Source: Erythrobacter crassostreae
GTDB taxonomy: Bacteria; Pseudomonadota; Alphaproteobacteria; Sphingomonadales; Sphingomonadaceae
Length of the DNA: 64,000 nucleotides
Direction of reading: 5' to 3'
Assembly (NCBI RefSeq): GCF_019204045.1
Contig: NZ_JAGSPC010000003.1
Coordinates: forward strand, 1-64,000
Position 1 is the stretch's first letter, and each line of letters opens with the position of its first letter. Made by a program: the position numbers and the translations under genes. The notes under the pieces are model-generated. The model did no database searches. It had not been told where the DNA came from and saw only the letters and a list, made by a program, of their open reading frames with translations. This document shows, piece after piece, positions 8,965 through 17,421 of the stretch.

Positions 8965-10134
8965 ATGTACGATCAATTTTACGGGTTTAGCGGACGGCCA
9001 TTTCAACTGACTCCCGATCCCGAATTCTATTTCGAGAGTTCAAGCCATAGGAAGGCGATGTCGTATCTTGGATACGGCCTCAATCAGGGCGAAGGGTTCG
9101 TTGTGATCACTGGTGAGGTGGGCGCGGGTAAATCAACCTTGGTCGCCCATTTGATGGATCGAACCAATCCAGAAGAGATGACCGTCGCGCAAGTCGTGAC
9201 GAGCGCCTTGGACGGGAATGAGCTGATCCACGTGGTTGCCCAGGCATTTGGCATCCCGGTCGAAGGTCAGGACAAGGCCGCGGCATTGGGTGCAATCGAG
9301 CGATTCCTGCAGGACGAGGCCCGCGAAGGTAAGCGTTGCTTGCTGATCGTGGATGAATGTCAAAGCCTTGATCTCACAGCTCTCGAAGAAATGCGGATGC
9401 TGTCAAATTTTCAGCTTGGCTCGCATCCTTTGCTTCAGACTTTGTTGCTGGGTCAGCCGGAGTTTCGCCGCACACTCGCGCAGCACCCCGATCTCGATCA
9501 GCTGCGTCAGCGGATCATCGCATCGCACCATCTTGAGGCTCTCGATGCTGAGGAAGTGGAGGATTACATTCTCCACCGTCTGAAACATGTCGGTTGGCAA
9601 GGGCGACCAACGCTTCGCCCGGGTTTGCTGCCAGCATTGTTCGAAGCGACAGATGGTATTCCGCGCCGCGTCAATCAGGTGATGAACCGGTTGCTGCTGC
9701 TTGGAGCGATTGAAGAGCAAGACGCTCTAACGACTGAAATGCTCGATGCAGTAATCGAAGAGATGGGCACGGATACAGCGCGCGGTTCAAGCTCGCAGCC
9801 AAGCCCGCTCAGCATTGAGCCATCGGTGGAAACCGCCGAGCCTGCCGAGGAGCAGGACATAGATAGTGTGCCCGCTACCGAAGTCGCCGCATTGCTCGCG
9901 CAAAGAGACGAGCGCACTGCCGAACTCGAAGCGGCTTTAAGCGATCTGCAGGCCGCTGGCATCGCACCGATCGCGGAAGCAGCACCGTTCTCGGATGAAC
10001 CGTCTGAGGCGGAAGTGAATGCTGCACTCAGCCGCATTGAACAGCGTCTGGAGGAGCAGGAACAGTCGTTCCGGCACGTACTCACCATGCTGATCGAATG
10101 GCTTGAGAACGATAAATCGCGCGAGGCAGCGTAA
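8965..10134 (+). CDS. XrtA/PEP-CTERM system-associated ATPase (ExeA-like)
   Basis: AAA+-type ATPase of 389 aa similar to ExeA/GspA general secretion ATPases. The N terminus is the family signature (MYDQFYGFSGRPFQLTPDP). Walker A is GEVGAGKST near residues 49-57, Walker B is LLIVDECQ near 127-134, and the arginine-rich sensor region LRQRI follows. The last 130 residues are acidic and predicted partly coiled. GGAG lies 10 nt before the ATG. It is a constant member of XrtA exopolysaccharide clusters; the substrate it acts on is not established. Confidence 0.9.
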   Translation: MYDQFYGFSGRPFQLTPDPEFYFESSSHRKAMSYLGYGLNQGEGFVVITGEVGAGKSTLVAHLMDRTNPEEMTVAQVVTSALDGNELIHVVAQAFGIPVEGQDKAAALGAIERFLQDEAREGKRCLLIVDECQSLDLTALEEMRMLSNFQLGSHPLLQTLLLGQPEFRRTLAQHPDLDQLRQRIIASHHLEALDAEEVEDYILHRLKHVGWQGRPTLRPGLLPALFEATDGIPRRVNQVMNRLLLLGAIEEQDALTTEMLDAVIEEMGTDTARGSSSQPSPLSIEPSVETAEPAEEQDIDSVPATEVAALLAQRDERTAELEAALSDLQAAGIAPIAEAAPFSDEPSEAEVNAALSRIEQRLEEQEQSFRHVLTMLIEWLENDKSREAA

Positions 10135-10136
10135 CG

Positions 10137-11060
10137 ATGAACGGGACCACTCCCGCTGCAATTCATAGCTCCGCAATCGTCAACGGTCTTTCTGTTGACG
10201 TGGAAGACTGGTTTCAGGTCGGTGCGTTCGAAAATGTAATCGAACGCAGCGACTGGGACGGTCTGAAGACGCGGGTCGAGGATAATGTGAGCCGGATCAT
10301 TGATCTGTTCGACGCAGCTGATGTGAAAGCGACATTCTTTACGCTTGGCTGGATCGCAGAGCGCCATCCAGCGCTAATTCGCCGGATCGCGGATGCGGGT
10401 CACGAAGTCGCTAGCCATGGTTACGATCACGCTCGGGTGTTCACCTTTGATCAGCCAGCTTTTGGTGCTGACCTCGCGAAGGCGCAGGCAATCTTGCAAG
10501 ATGCCTGCGGTCAACCGGTCACCGGCTACCGCGCTCCCAGCTTTTCAATTGATCAACGCAACACATGGGCGTTCGCGGAACTTGCCGAGCAAGGTTACAT
10601 CTATTCGTCCAGCGTCGCGCCGATCACCCATGATCACTATGGTTGGCGCGAAGCACCGCGCTTCGCGTTCCGCCCCCTTTCTTGGTCGGACATGATCGAA
10701 ATTCCGGTCACCACGGCCATACTGGGCGGGAAGCGTGTTGCCGCGGGCGGAGGCGGGTTTTTCCGCGTTCTGCCTTATGCATTTTCGCGTTGGGCAATCC
10801 GCCAAGTGAACAGCCGGGACGAGCGCCCTGCGGTGTTCTACTTCCACCCATGGGAGATAGACCCTGATCAACCGCGCGTTCCCAATGCGCCCCTTCGGTC
10901 AAAATTGCGTCACTATACCGGCCTCGAACAGATGGCCGGTAAATTGAGCGATCTCGCTAACGAATTTGCTTGGGGCAGGATGAATGAAGTTGCCGCGCGT
11001 GAAGCCGCGCGTGCTGGCCAATTCTTTGTCGATGTGGCTGATAAGGATGTTGCGGCGTGA
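10137..11060 (+). CDS. XrtA-system polysaccharide deacetylase
   Basis: NodB-homology carbohydrate esterase (CE4) of 307 aa. It begins LSVDVEDWFQVGAFE, with the catalytic and metal aspartates in VDVEDW. The metal-binding HSHxxxH equivalent is ASHGYDHARVF, and the later conserved block is GYRAPSFSI. It has no clear signal peptide, which is usual for the PEP-CTERM-linked deacetylases. It should remove acetyl groups from the polymer or its lipid-linked precursor. It overlaps the FemAB gene by 4 nt. Confidence 0.9.
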   Translation: MNGTTPAAIHSSAIVNGLSVDVEDWFQVGAFENVIERSDWDGLKTRVEDNVSRIIDLFDAADVKATFFTLGWIAERHPALIRRIADAGHEVASHGYDHARVFTFDQPAFGADLAKAQAILQDACGQPVTGYRAPSFSIDQRNTWAFAELAEQGYIYSSSVAPITHDHYGWREAPRFAFRPLSWSDMIEIPVTTAILGGKRVAAGGGGFFRVLPYAFSRWAIRQVNSRDERPAVFYFHPWEIDPDQPRVPNAPLRSKLRHYTGLEQMAGKLSDLANEFAWGRMNEVAAREAARAGQFFVDVADKDVAA

Positions 11061-12118
11061 ATGCGCCGGTGAAACTCTCCCACGTAGCGCGTTTTGCTGA
11101 TCTTCGCGATCCGGCAACCGTTGCGCGGATTGATGAATTCGTCAGCGATCAAGGCGCGAGTGTGTTCCATCGGCCTGTGTGGTTGCAAGCTGTGGAGGCT
11201 GGCACCGGCAAAACTGCTACAGGCATCATCACCGAACAGCTCGGCGTGATTACCGGATGGCTGCCGCTGACCGAAGTGCGTTCGCTATTGTTCGCGAATA
11301 CTTTGGTTTCGAGCGGCTTTGGCGTCGGTGGAGGTATCCTTGCAGAGAGCAATGATGCGGTAAACGCACTCGCCAAGGCAGCGCAGCACCATGCGGCCAA
11401 TGCAGGTTTTTGCAGCATAGAGACGCGCGGGGGTGCAATTCCTCAGGATTGGCCTCGTTGGGAAGACAAGCATTGCGGGTTCGAACGCGACCTTGCCGAG
11501 GATGATGAAGAAGAATTGCTCGCAATTCCGCGCAAGGCCCGCGCCGAAGTTCGTAAAGGTCTGAAAAAAGATCTCGAAATACGCATCGCGCGTGAACAGC
11601 GCGATCTTGATGCGCACTATACGGTCTACAGCGAAAGCGTGCGCAATCTTGGTACGCCGGTTTTCCCTCGCAAGTTGTTCAAGGCAATGCTCGATGCTTT
11701 TCCGAATGAGAGCGACATCCTGACTGTCTTTAAAGACGGGAAGCCTATTTCAAGCTTGTTCTCGTTTTATCATGGCGGCGCTGTTTTGCCGTTCTGGGGC
11801 GGCGGAACGTTTGCTGCGCGAAACGAGCGCGCGAATGAACTCATGTACTACAAGCTAATGCTGCATGCACGTGGGCGCGGCATGAAGCGTTTTGACTTCG
11901 GGCGGTCAAAGACCGGAAGCGGACCTTACAATTTCAAGAAAAACTGGGGCTTTGAGCCGGTACCATTGAAGTATGGCGAGTGGACGGCTCCGCGCGAGGA
12001 AGGTCGTGATATTGATCCGACTAGTGACGCGTACAGCCGCAAGATCGAGCTTTGGAAAAAGCTTCCACTGCCTGTCGCAAATGTGATTGGCCCGTGGATC
12101 GCGCGCGATTTGGCCTGA
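11057..12118 (+). CDS. FemAB-family XrtA/PEP-CTERM-associated protein
   Basis: FemAB-like aminoacyl/acyl transferase of 353 aa with two GNAT-like lobes. Visible landmarks are the linker IPRKARAEVRKGLKK, PVFPRKLFKAMLDAF, and the C-terminal substrate motif FDFGRSKTGSGPYNFKKNWGFEP that marks this XrtA-associated family. It starts at a GTG overlapping the stop of the deacetylase gene, with AAGGA 9 nt upstream. By family it may attach amino acids to the polysaccharide or to a lipid-linked intermediate; the substrate is not known. Confidence 0.88.
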   Translation: MNAPVKLSHVARFADLRDPATVARIDEFVSDQGASVFHRPVWLQAVEAGTGKTATGIITEQLGVITGWLPLTEVRSLLFANTLVSSGFGVGGGILAESNDAVNALAKAAQHHAANAGFCSIETRGGAIPQDWPRWEDKHCGFERDLAEDDEEELLAIPRKARAEVRKGLKKDLEIRIAREQRDLDAHYTVYSESVRNLGTPVFPRKLFKAMLDAFPNESDILTVFKDGKPISSLFSFYHGGAVLPFWGGGTFAARNERANELMYYKLMLHARGRGMKRFDFGRSKTGSGPYNFKKNWGFEPVPLKYGEWTAPREEGRDIDPTSDAYSRKIELWKKLPLPVANVIGPWIARDLA

Positions 12119-12129
12119 CAGAACTGATA

Positions 12130-13356
12130 ATGGGCGACATTCTTTTCCTGGCGCACAGAGTGCCTTTTCCGCCCAATCGCGGGGACAAAATCCGTGCGCA
12201 CCATTTGTTGCGCAAGCTTGCCTCTATTGCGCCGGTCCACGCAGGTTGTTTTGCCGAAAGTGATGAGGATCGCATGGGTGAAGCGGAGTTGCAGGCAATC
12301 TGCGCGAGCCGTTGCGTTGTAAATCGCTCAAAGCCCTTGGTCCTTGCTGGCGCAGAAGCAGTCCTTTTAAACAAGCCTGTCAGTCTGACGGCATTCCACA
12401 GCGCGAAGCTGCAAAGCTGGGTCTGTGAAACGATTGCGGCTCAGAATATTGCAACCATTGTGATCTTCTCTGGTCAGATGGGCCAGTATGTTCCCGATGA
12501 CTTTGATGGCCGCGTTGTGATTGACCTTTGCGATGTCGATAGCGCGAAGTTTGAAGGCTATGCCGAAGCCGGGGAACGCGTGTGGCTAAACTCGCGGGAA
12601 GGGCGCCTATTGGCCGCTGAAGAAGAGCGGTTATGCAAGCGTTCCGACACGACGATCCTTATCACGGAAAACGAAGCCCAGCTGTTCCGCAGCCGGTTGA
12701 AGTCCTCAGATGGAACCAACGTGACTGTTCTGGGGAACGGCATTGATGCCGAATTTTTCGATCAGAAGGCTGTCGAAGGCGATGCGAAAATCGCCGCGCG
12801 TTCAGGCCCGCATTTTACCTTTACTGGTCAGATGGATTACCGCCCGAATGAGCAAGCCGCTTTGTGGGTGATCGACAATTTTCTGCCCGCTGCACGCACC
12901 GTCTACCCTGATGCAGAATTTCATATTGTCGGACGCAACCCGACTGCAAAACTGCTTGCCCATCAAGGTGATCCGGGCCTGACAATTCATGGGGAAGTAC
13001 CCGATGTCAGACCGTTTATTGCGGCTGCAGACTGCGTTCTTGCGCCTTTGTTGATCGCTCGCGGAGTGCAGAACAAAGTGCTCGAGGCAATGGCGATGGC
13101 GAAGCCTGTCTTGGCGACGCCGGAAGCTGCAACCGGCATTCCCGCGGGCGACGGGGAACACTGGATGGTTTGCCCAGCGGATCCTGAGGCAATGATAAAA
13201 CGTGTCGCTGCGACGGTTATGGATCCGTCAGCAAATGACCGGATGGGGGAAAAGGCGAGGGCTTTCGTGCTGAAGCACCATGCTTGGGATGCGATGTTAG
13301 CGCCTTTGGAAACGATGGTTGCTACCGGTCATGCGGAGGCGCGCAATGCCGCCTGA
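12130..13356 (+). CDS. Glycosyltransferase, PEP-CTERM/XrtA system (TIGR03087 type)
   Basis: GT-B fold family 4-like glycosyltransferase of 408 aa. The N terminus (ILFLAHRVPFPPNRGDKIR) is the signature of the XrtA-linked group. The C-terminal domain has VLGNGIDAEFF, FTGQMDYRPNEQA and the donor-binding region LIARGVQNKVLEAMAMAKPVL. I chose the ATG at 12130 over an upstream in-frame start because it matches the conserved N terminus. It overlaps the exosortase gene by 11 nt. It should add a sugar during repeat-unit assembly. Confidence 0.9.
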   Translation: MGDILFLAHRVPFPPNRGDKIRAHHLLRKLASIAPVHAGCFAESDEDRMGEAELQAICASRCVVNRSKPLVLAGAEAVLLNKPVSLTAFHSAKLQSWVCETIAAQNIATIVIFSGQMGQYVPDDFDGRVVIDLCDVDSAKFEGYAEAGERVWLNSREGRLLAAEEERLCKRSDTTILITENEAQLFRSRLKSSDGTNVTVLGNGIDAEFFDQKAVEGDAKIAARSGPHFTFTGQMDYRPNEQAALWVIDNFLPAARTVYPDAEFHIVGRNPTAKLLAHQGDPGLTIHGEVPDVRPFIAAADCVLAPLLIARGVQNKVLEAMAMAKPVLATPEAATGIPAGDGEHWMVCPADPEAMIKRVAATVMDPSANDRMGEKARAFVLKHHAWDAMLAPLETMVATGHAEARNAA

Positions 13357-14383
13357 AGCAACTACTCCGCAATCCTCATGGCGTCAGGAAGGTGTACTGG
13401 ATCACGTTCCTGAAAACTGGCGCGGGCCGCTCGGTTTGTTTGCTCTCTCTTTTCTCGGACTGGGTGTCGTTACCGCGCGTGAATGGGGCGAGATGTTCCA
13501 TCAATGGTGGAACATAGATACATATTCTCACATCCTTCTGGTGCCGCTTATCCTAATATGGCTTGTTTGGCTGCGCACGGATGAGCTGCAAAAAATCACT
13601 CCAAAACCATGGGCGCCGGGACTTTTGCTCATAGCCGCAGGTCTTGGGTTATGGCTGGTCGGAAGGCTGACTGACATCAATCTGTTCGCGCATGCCGGTG
13701 CGGTGGGCGCGGTGCAGGGGGCAGTTGTCGCGACGCTTGGGTTGAGAGCTTCAATAGCGCTTGCGCTTCCGCTCGCGTTTGCCACCTTCCTTGTGCCCTT
13801 TGGCGATGAATTGATACCGGCATTGCAGATGGTTACGGCTGAAATTGCTATTGCGCTCACGCATTTAAGCGGCATTCCAGCGGTGGTTGATGGGATATAC
13901 ATCGAAACGCCAGTTGGATTGTTCATCGTGGCCGAGGCGTGTTCTGGCGTAAAATTCCTGATCGCCATGATCACCCTTGCCGTGCTGGTTTGTTTCACCC
14001 GATTTGATAGCTGGCGCCGCCGGATTGCCTTTCTGGCTGCATCCATCATCATTCCGATCATTGCCAATGGTATCAGGGCATGGGGAACAATCTATATCGC
14101 GCAGAGCCAAGGTGTCGAATTCGCGGCAGGTTTTGACCACATATTCTATGGCTGGATATTCTTTGCCATCGTTGTCGTCGTCCTGATCGCCGGGGCTTGG
14201 CGCTATTTTGAACGGGAGCCTGACGATCACGGTTGGACTGCTGACGAAATACAAACCTGGCCTTGGCTCGACAAAGCAGAGCAATCCAATACCTCTGTTT
14301 CTGCGGCAGCTGGCGCGATTGCGGCGATGGCCCTTGCCGCAGCAATGATCGCGGCGATTGTCGACCCAATGGCGATCAGCTAG
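13346..14383 (+). CDS. xrtA: Exosortase A (XrtA), without EpsI domain
   Basis: Multi-pass inner-membrane cysteine protease/transpeptidase of 345 aa that sorts PEP-CTERM proteins. The catalytic triad is visible: Cys199 in ACSGVK, Arg244 in NGIRAWG and His265 in FDHIFYGW, with about eight hydrophobic helices around it. CGGAGG precedes the ATG. Many XrtA proteins continue into a periplasmic EpsI (DUF3485) domain; this one stops shortly after the last helix (MALAAAMIAAIV), exactly where EpsI would begin. The amidotransferase gene starts 13 nt later, so no separate EpsI gene fits here. No PEP-CTERM substrate is encoded in the window. Confidence 0.9.
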   Translation: MPPEATTPQSSWRQEGVLDHVPENWRGPLGLFALSFLGLGVVTAREWGEMFHQWWNIDTYSHILLVPLILIWLVWLRTDELQKITPKPWAPGLLLIAAGLGLWLVGRLTDINLFAHAGAVGAVQGAVVATLGLRASIALALPLAFATFLVPFGDELIPALQMVTAEIAIALTHLSGIPAVVDGIYIETPVGLFIVAEACSGVKFLIAMITLAVLVCFTRFDSWRRRIAFLAASIIIPIIANGIRAWGTIYIAQSQGVEFAAGFDHIFYGWIFFAIVVVVLIAGAWRYFEREPDDHGWTADEIQTWPWLDKAEQSNTSVSAAAGAIAAMALAAAMIAAIVDPMAIS

Positions 14384-14396
14384 GTCCCGAAGCATT

Positions 14397-16295
14397 ATGT
14401 GCGGGATTGCCGGAATTTTTCATGCGGAAACGCCTAAGCCGGTCGATCCTGTTCGGGTCGAGCGGATGTGCGACGCGATGGTGCATCGCGGGCCTGACGG
14501 AGCAGGGGTCTGGACCGAACATGGTGTAGGGCTTGGCCATCGTCGTCTTTCAATCATCGATCTGGAAGGCTCCCCGCAGCCAATGCATTCAGCAGACGGC
14601 CGCGCGGTGATTGTCTTCAACGGTGAAATCTACAATTTCAGAGAGCTGAGAAGCGAGCTCGAGAAAGGTGGGGCCCGTTTCCGGACGCAGGGCGACACCG
14701 AGATGATCCTTGCCGCTTGGCAGCGTTGGGGCACCGGCTGCCTGGAAAAGCTCCAGGGCATGTTTTCCTTTGCGCTGTATGACATCGACAAACGTCAATT
14801 GCTGCTCGCCCGTGACCGATTTGGTGTAAAACCAATGTTCTTGGCCCGTCTTTCGGATGGCAGTATTGCTTTCGCTTCAGAGCTAAAGGGTCTGCTCGCG
14901 CATCCTTTGCTGCGCAGGAACGCTGATCCGGCAGCGCTCGATGCGTATCTGACCTGGGGTTATGTTCCCGACACGCACTCCATCCTTGCAGGTGTTGAAA
15001 AACTGCCTGCAGGACATTTCATGCTGCTGGAGCAGGGTAAGCGGCCACAAGGTTCCAAGCAGTGGTGGGACATTGATTTCACTGATCGAAAAACGGGCAG
15101 TGAAGCGGACCTTTCGGCTGAACTGGTTCACTTGATGCGAGAAGCGGTCCAGTCTCGCATGGTATCAGATGTGCCGCTTGGGGCGTTTCTTTCGGGAGGC
15201 GTTGATTCATCGAGTGTGGTCGCATTGATGAGCGAAGCGAGCACCGATCCCGTCCGAACGTGCTCAATCGGATTTGATGTCGCAGGGCTGGACGAAACCA
15301 GTTACGCGCAGCAGATCGCGGAGAAATTCGGGACAGATCATACCGCACGCACAGTCGGCCAAAATGACTTTGGCGCGATAGATGAACTGGCCGGGATGTT
15401 TGATGAGCCGTTCGCGGATGCATCGGCATTGCCCACTTGGAGGGTGTGCGCTCTTGCCAAGGAGAAAGTTACTGTCGCGCTTTCGGGAGACGGTGCTGAC
15501 GAAGCGTTCGCTGGCTATAGGCGCCAGGTCTTTCACCATCATCAAGAGCGCATCAGGTCTGTTCTTCCATCGGGGCTGCGCGAAACGGTGTTTGGCGGGC
15601 TTGGGCGGGTTTGGCCAAAGGCAGACTGGGCTCCGCGTCCTTTGCGGGCAAAATCGACCTTTCTTGAACTCGCCCAGGGCGGAGACGAGGGGTATGCGCG
15701 CGGACTTTCAGTGATGACGCCGGAGCAACGTCATGCGCTTTATTCCGAAAGTTTTTCTGCTTTGATGCGCACCCACCGCGCTGAGGACGAGCTTGTGGCG
15801 CTTATGCGAAGTGCGCCTGCGCAAAGCGGCCTCGACCGCGCGCAATATGCCGATTTGAAATTCTGGATGCCCGGTGACATTCTCACCAAGGTCGATCGCA
15901 CCAGCATGGCGGTAAGCCTTGAGGCTCGTGAGCCGCTGCTGGATCACCGGCTAGTGGAGTTTGCGGCGCGCCTTCCTGAAAAAATGAGGATCAAAGGTCG
16001 AACGGGCAAATTTCTCCTCAAGAAATGCATGGAAAGATACCTTCCAGACGACATTCTTTATCGGCCAAAGCAAGGATTTGTAGCGCCGATTGCCGATTGG
16101 TTTCGAGGGCCATTGGCGGATGAGGTGCGCGGTGTTGCAAACAGCTCTTTGCTTGCGGAGACCGGTTGGTTCTCGGCTAAAACATTATCCGAATTGGCCG
16201 ATGCACACATAGCAGGCCGTAGCGACAATTCGCGAGTACTCTGGCAAATATTGATGCTGGAAAAATCGCTGAATCGGCTTGGAATCTCGGGATAG
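14397..16295 (+). CDS. XrtA/PEP-CTERM system amidotransferase (asparagine synthase-like)
   Basis: Glutamine-dependent amidotransferase of 632 aa, class II. After removal of Met1 the N-terminal nucleophile is Cys2 (MCGIAGIFH). The glutaminase domain spans about residues 2-210, with HRGPDG, GHRRLSIID and FNGEIYNFREL. The C-terminal synthetase domain has the PP-loop LSGGVDSSSV near residue 263. The start is fixed by the need for Cys2. It is the last gene of the XrtA cluster and probably amidates a sugar acid or similar precursor. Confidence 0.9.
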   Translation: MCGIAGIFHAETPKPVDPVRVERMCDAMVHRGPDGAGVWTEHGVGLGHRRLSIIDLEGSPQPMHSADGRAVIVFNGEIYNFRELRSELEKGGARFRTQGDTEMILAAWQRWGTGCLEKLQGMFSFALYDIDKRQLLLARDRFGVKPMFLARLSDGSIAFASELKGLLAHPLLRRNADPAALDAYLTWGYVPDTHSILAGVEKLPAGHFMLLEQGKRPQGSKQWWDIDFTDRKTGSEADLSAELVHLMREAVQSRMVSDVPLGAFLSGGVDSSSVVALMSEASTDPVRTCSIGFDVAGLDETSYAQQIAEKFGTDHTARTVGQNDFGAIDELAGMFDEPFADASALPTWRVCALAKEKVTVALSGDGADEAFAGYRRQVFHHHQERIRSVLPSGLRETVFGGLGRVWPKADWAPRPLRAKSTFLELAQGGDEGYARGLSVMTPEQRHALYSESFSALMRTHRAEDELVALMRSAPAQSGLDRAQYADLKFWMPGDILTKVDRTSMAVSLEAREPLLDHRLVEFAARLPEKMRIKGRTGKFLLKKCMERYLPDDILYRPKQGFVAPIADWFRGPLADEVRGVANSSLLAETGWFSAKTLSELADAHIAGRSDNSRVLWQILMLEKSLNRLGISG

Positions 16296-16372
16296 CTGAT
16301 TTCGTGGATGCTATACTTTGACTGTATGTTTGACCCAGATTGAGACTCAAGCTGCCGGATAAGTGTAAATTA

Positions 16373-16387
16373 TTGATTGCCAATCAA
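16373..16387. promoter_or_regulatory. 15-bp perfect palindrome upstream of the RpfF-like gene
   Basis: TTGATTG C CAATCAA: two perfect 7-bp arms around a single base. It lies about 110 bp upstream of the RpfF-like start and just above a plausible promoter, the layout expected of an operator or activator site. No regulator gene is adjacent, so the binding protein is unknown. Confidence 0.5.
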
Positions 16388-16399
16388 CTCGCCACTCGC

Positions 16400-16428
16400 T
16401 TAACATTCAGAACATAGAGCCTATAGGC
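16400..16428 (+). promoter_or_regulatory. Candidate promoter for the RpfF-like gene
   Basis: TTAACA (16400-16405) and TATAGG (16422-16427) are separated by 16 bp, a reasonable sigma-70-type spacing. The -10 region sits inside a 10-bp palindrome, GCCTATAGGC (16419-16428). A start site here would give a leader of about 60 nt. This is judged by eye. Confidence 0.35.
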
Positions 16429-16494
16429 CAGTCGCAAGTTAGCTGTTTTAGAGCGGCTTTCATAAAATTCGGGTTGTGTTTGGAGTAATGCGTA

Positions 16495-17418
16495 ATGGAT
16501 AGCAGCGCGAGCAGAGCAGTCCCGTTAATCGGTGACGAAGAACTGTACGCTGAAAGCGCACTCCATGCCTCTATTCCCGACGCGCTATTCAATCTTACAG
16601 AACTTGATGTTTTGTATGAAGACACAACAGCAACCCTTTGGACATACATTAATCCAGAGGGGCGTCCGAGCTTTACTCCAGCGATGCTCAATGACTTCGA
16701 AAGCTGGCAGAGCCTTATATCTCAGGGTTTCGGTCGCGATAAAGTGCCGTTGCGCTATCTCGTACTCGGAAGCCGTTCGCCTGATGTGTTCTGCTTTGGC
16801 GGAGATCTCGACCTTTTTCAGAAGTTGATCCGAGAGCGTGATCGAGATGGATTGGTCAATTACGGCCATCGGTGCTGCGCGATACTTGATCGGAATATCC
16901 GCACTCTTGATATTCCAATGCTCACCGTTGGGTTGGTGCAGGGCACTGCACTGGGCGGCGGTTTTGAAGCGCTCTTGTCGTTTGATTTTATCATCGCAGA
17001 GCGGCAGGCCACGTTTGGCCTGCCCGAAATCATGTTTGGGCTCTATCCCGGTATGGGCGCGCATGCGCTGTTGTCGCGTAAGCTTGGTAGCGCGATGGCG
17101 GACCGGATTATCATGTCAAACGAGACATACACCGCTGAACAAATGTACGACATGGGAATTGTCCATCAGCTTGCAGAACCGGGCGACGGTTTGAACGCTA
17201 CCCGCGATTTCATTAAGAAATCCGAACGCCGCCACGCTGGTATGGTCGGCGCGCGATTGGCGACCAAAAAAGTTTGGCAGCTCGAACTCGATGAATTGAA
17301 CCGGATCACAGAAATGTGGGTGGACGCAGCGCTTGAATTGCGCGAGCATGATTTGAAGGTGATGAGCCGTCTCGTCGCAGCCCAAGCGCGACTGGCTGAG
17401 CGGATTGCCGCTGCTTAA
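16495..17418 (+). CDS. RpfF-like crotonase, candidate DSF signal synthase
   Basis: Crotonase-fold protein of 307 aa closely resembling RpfF, which makes cis-2-unsaturated fatty acid (DSF) signals from acyl-ACP. The RpfF signature FCFGGDLDLF is intact. The two catalytic glutamates correspond to Glu158 in LGGGFEALLS and Glu178 in GLPEIMFGLYPGMGA; their 20-residue spacing equals that of Glu141/Glu161 in Xanthomonas RpfF. GGAG lies 9 nt before the ATG. There is no rpfC/rpfG sensor pair nearby. It follows the XrtA cluster but has its own candidate promoter. It could be a crotonase with another acyl substrate, but the motif match favours DSF synthesis. Confidence 0.8.
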   Translation: MDSSASRAVPLIGDEELYAESALHASIPDALFNLTELDVLYEDTTATLWTYINPEGRPSFTPAMLNDFESWQSLISQGFGRDKVPLRYLVLGSRSPDVFCFGGDLDLFQKLIRERDRDGLVNYGHRCCAILDRNIRTLDIPMLTVGLVQGTALGGGFEALLSFDFIIAERQATFGLPEIMFGLYPGMGAHALLSRKLGSAMADRIIMSNETYTAEQMYDMGIVHQLAEPGDGLNATRDFIKKSERRHAGMVGARLATKKVWQLELDELNRITEMWVDAALELREHDLKVMSRLVAAQARLAERIAAA

Positions 17419-17421
17419 GAC

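Noticed and set aside
16488..16502. Five-codon mini-frame (M-R-N-G-stop) overlapping the start of the RpfF-like gene
   Set aside because: The ribosome site is only 2 nt from its ATG but well spaced for the main start, so translation of the mini-frame is doubtful.
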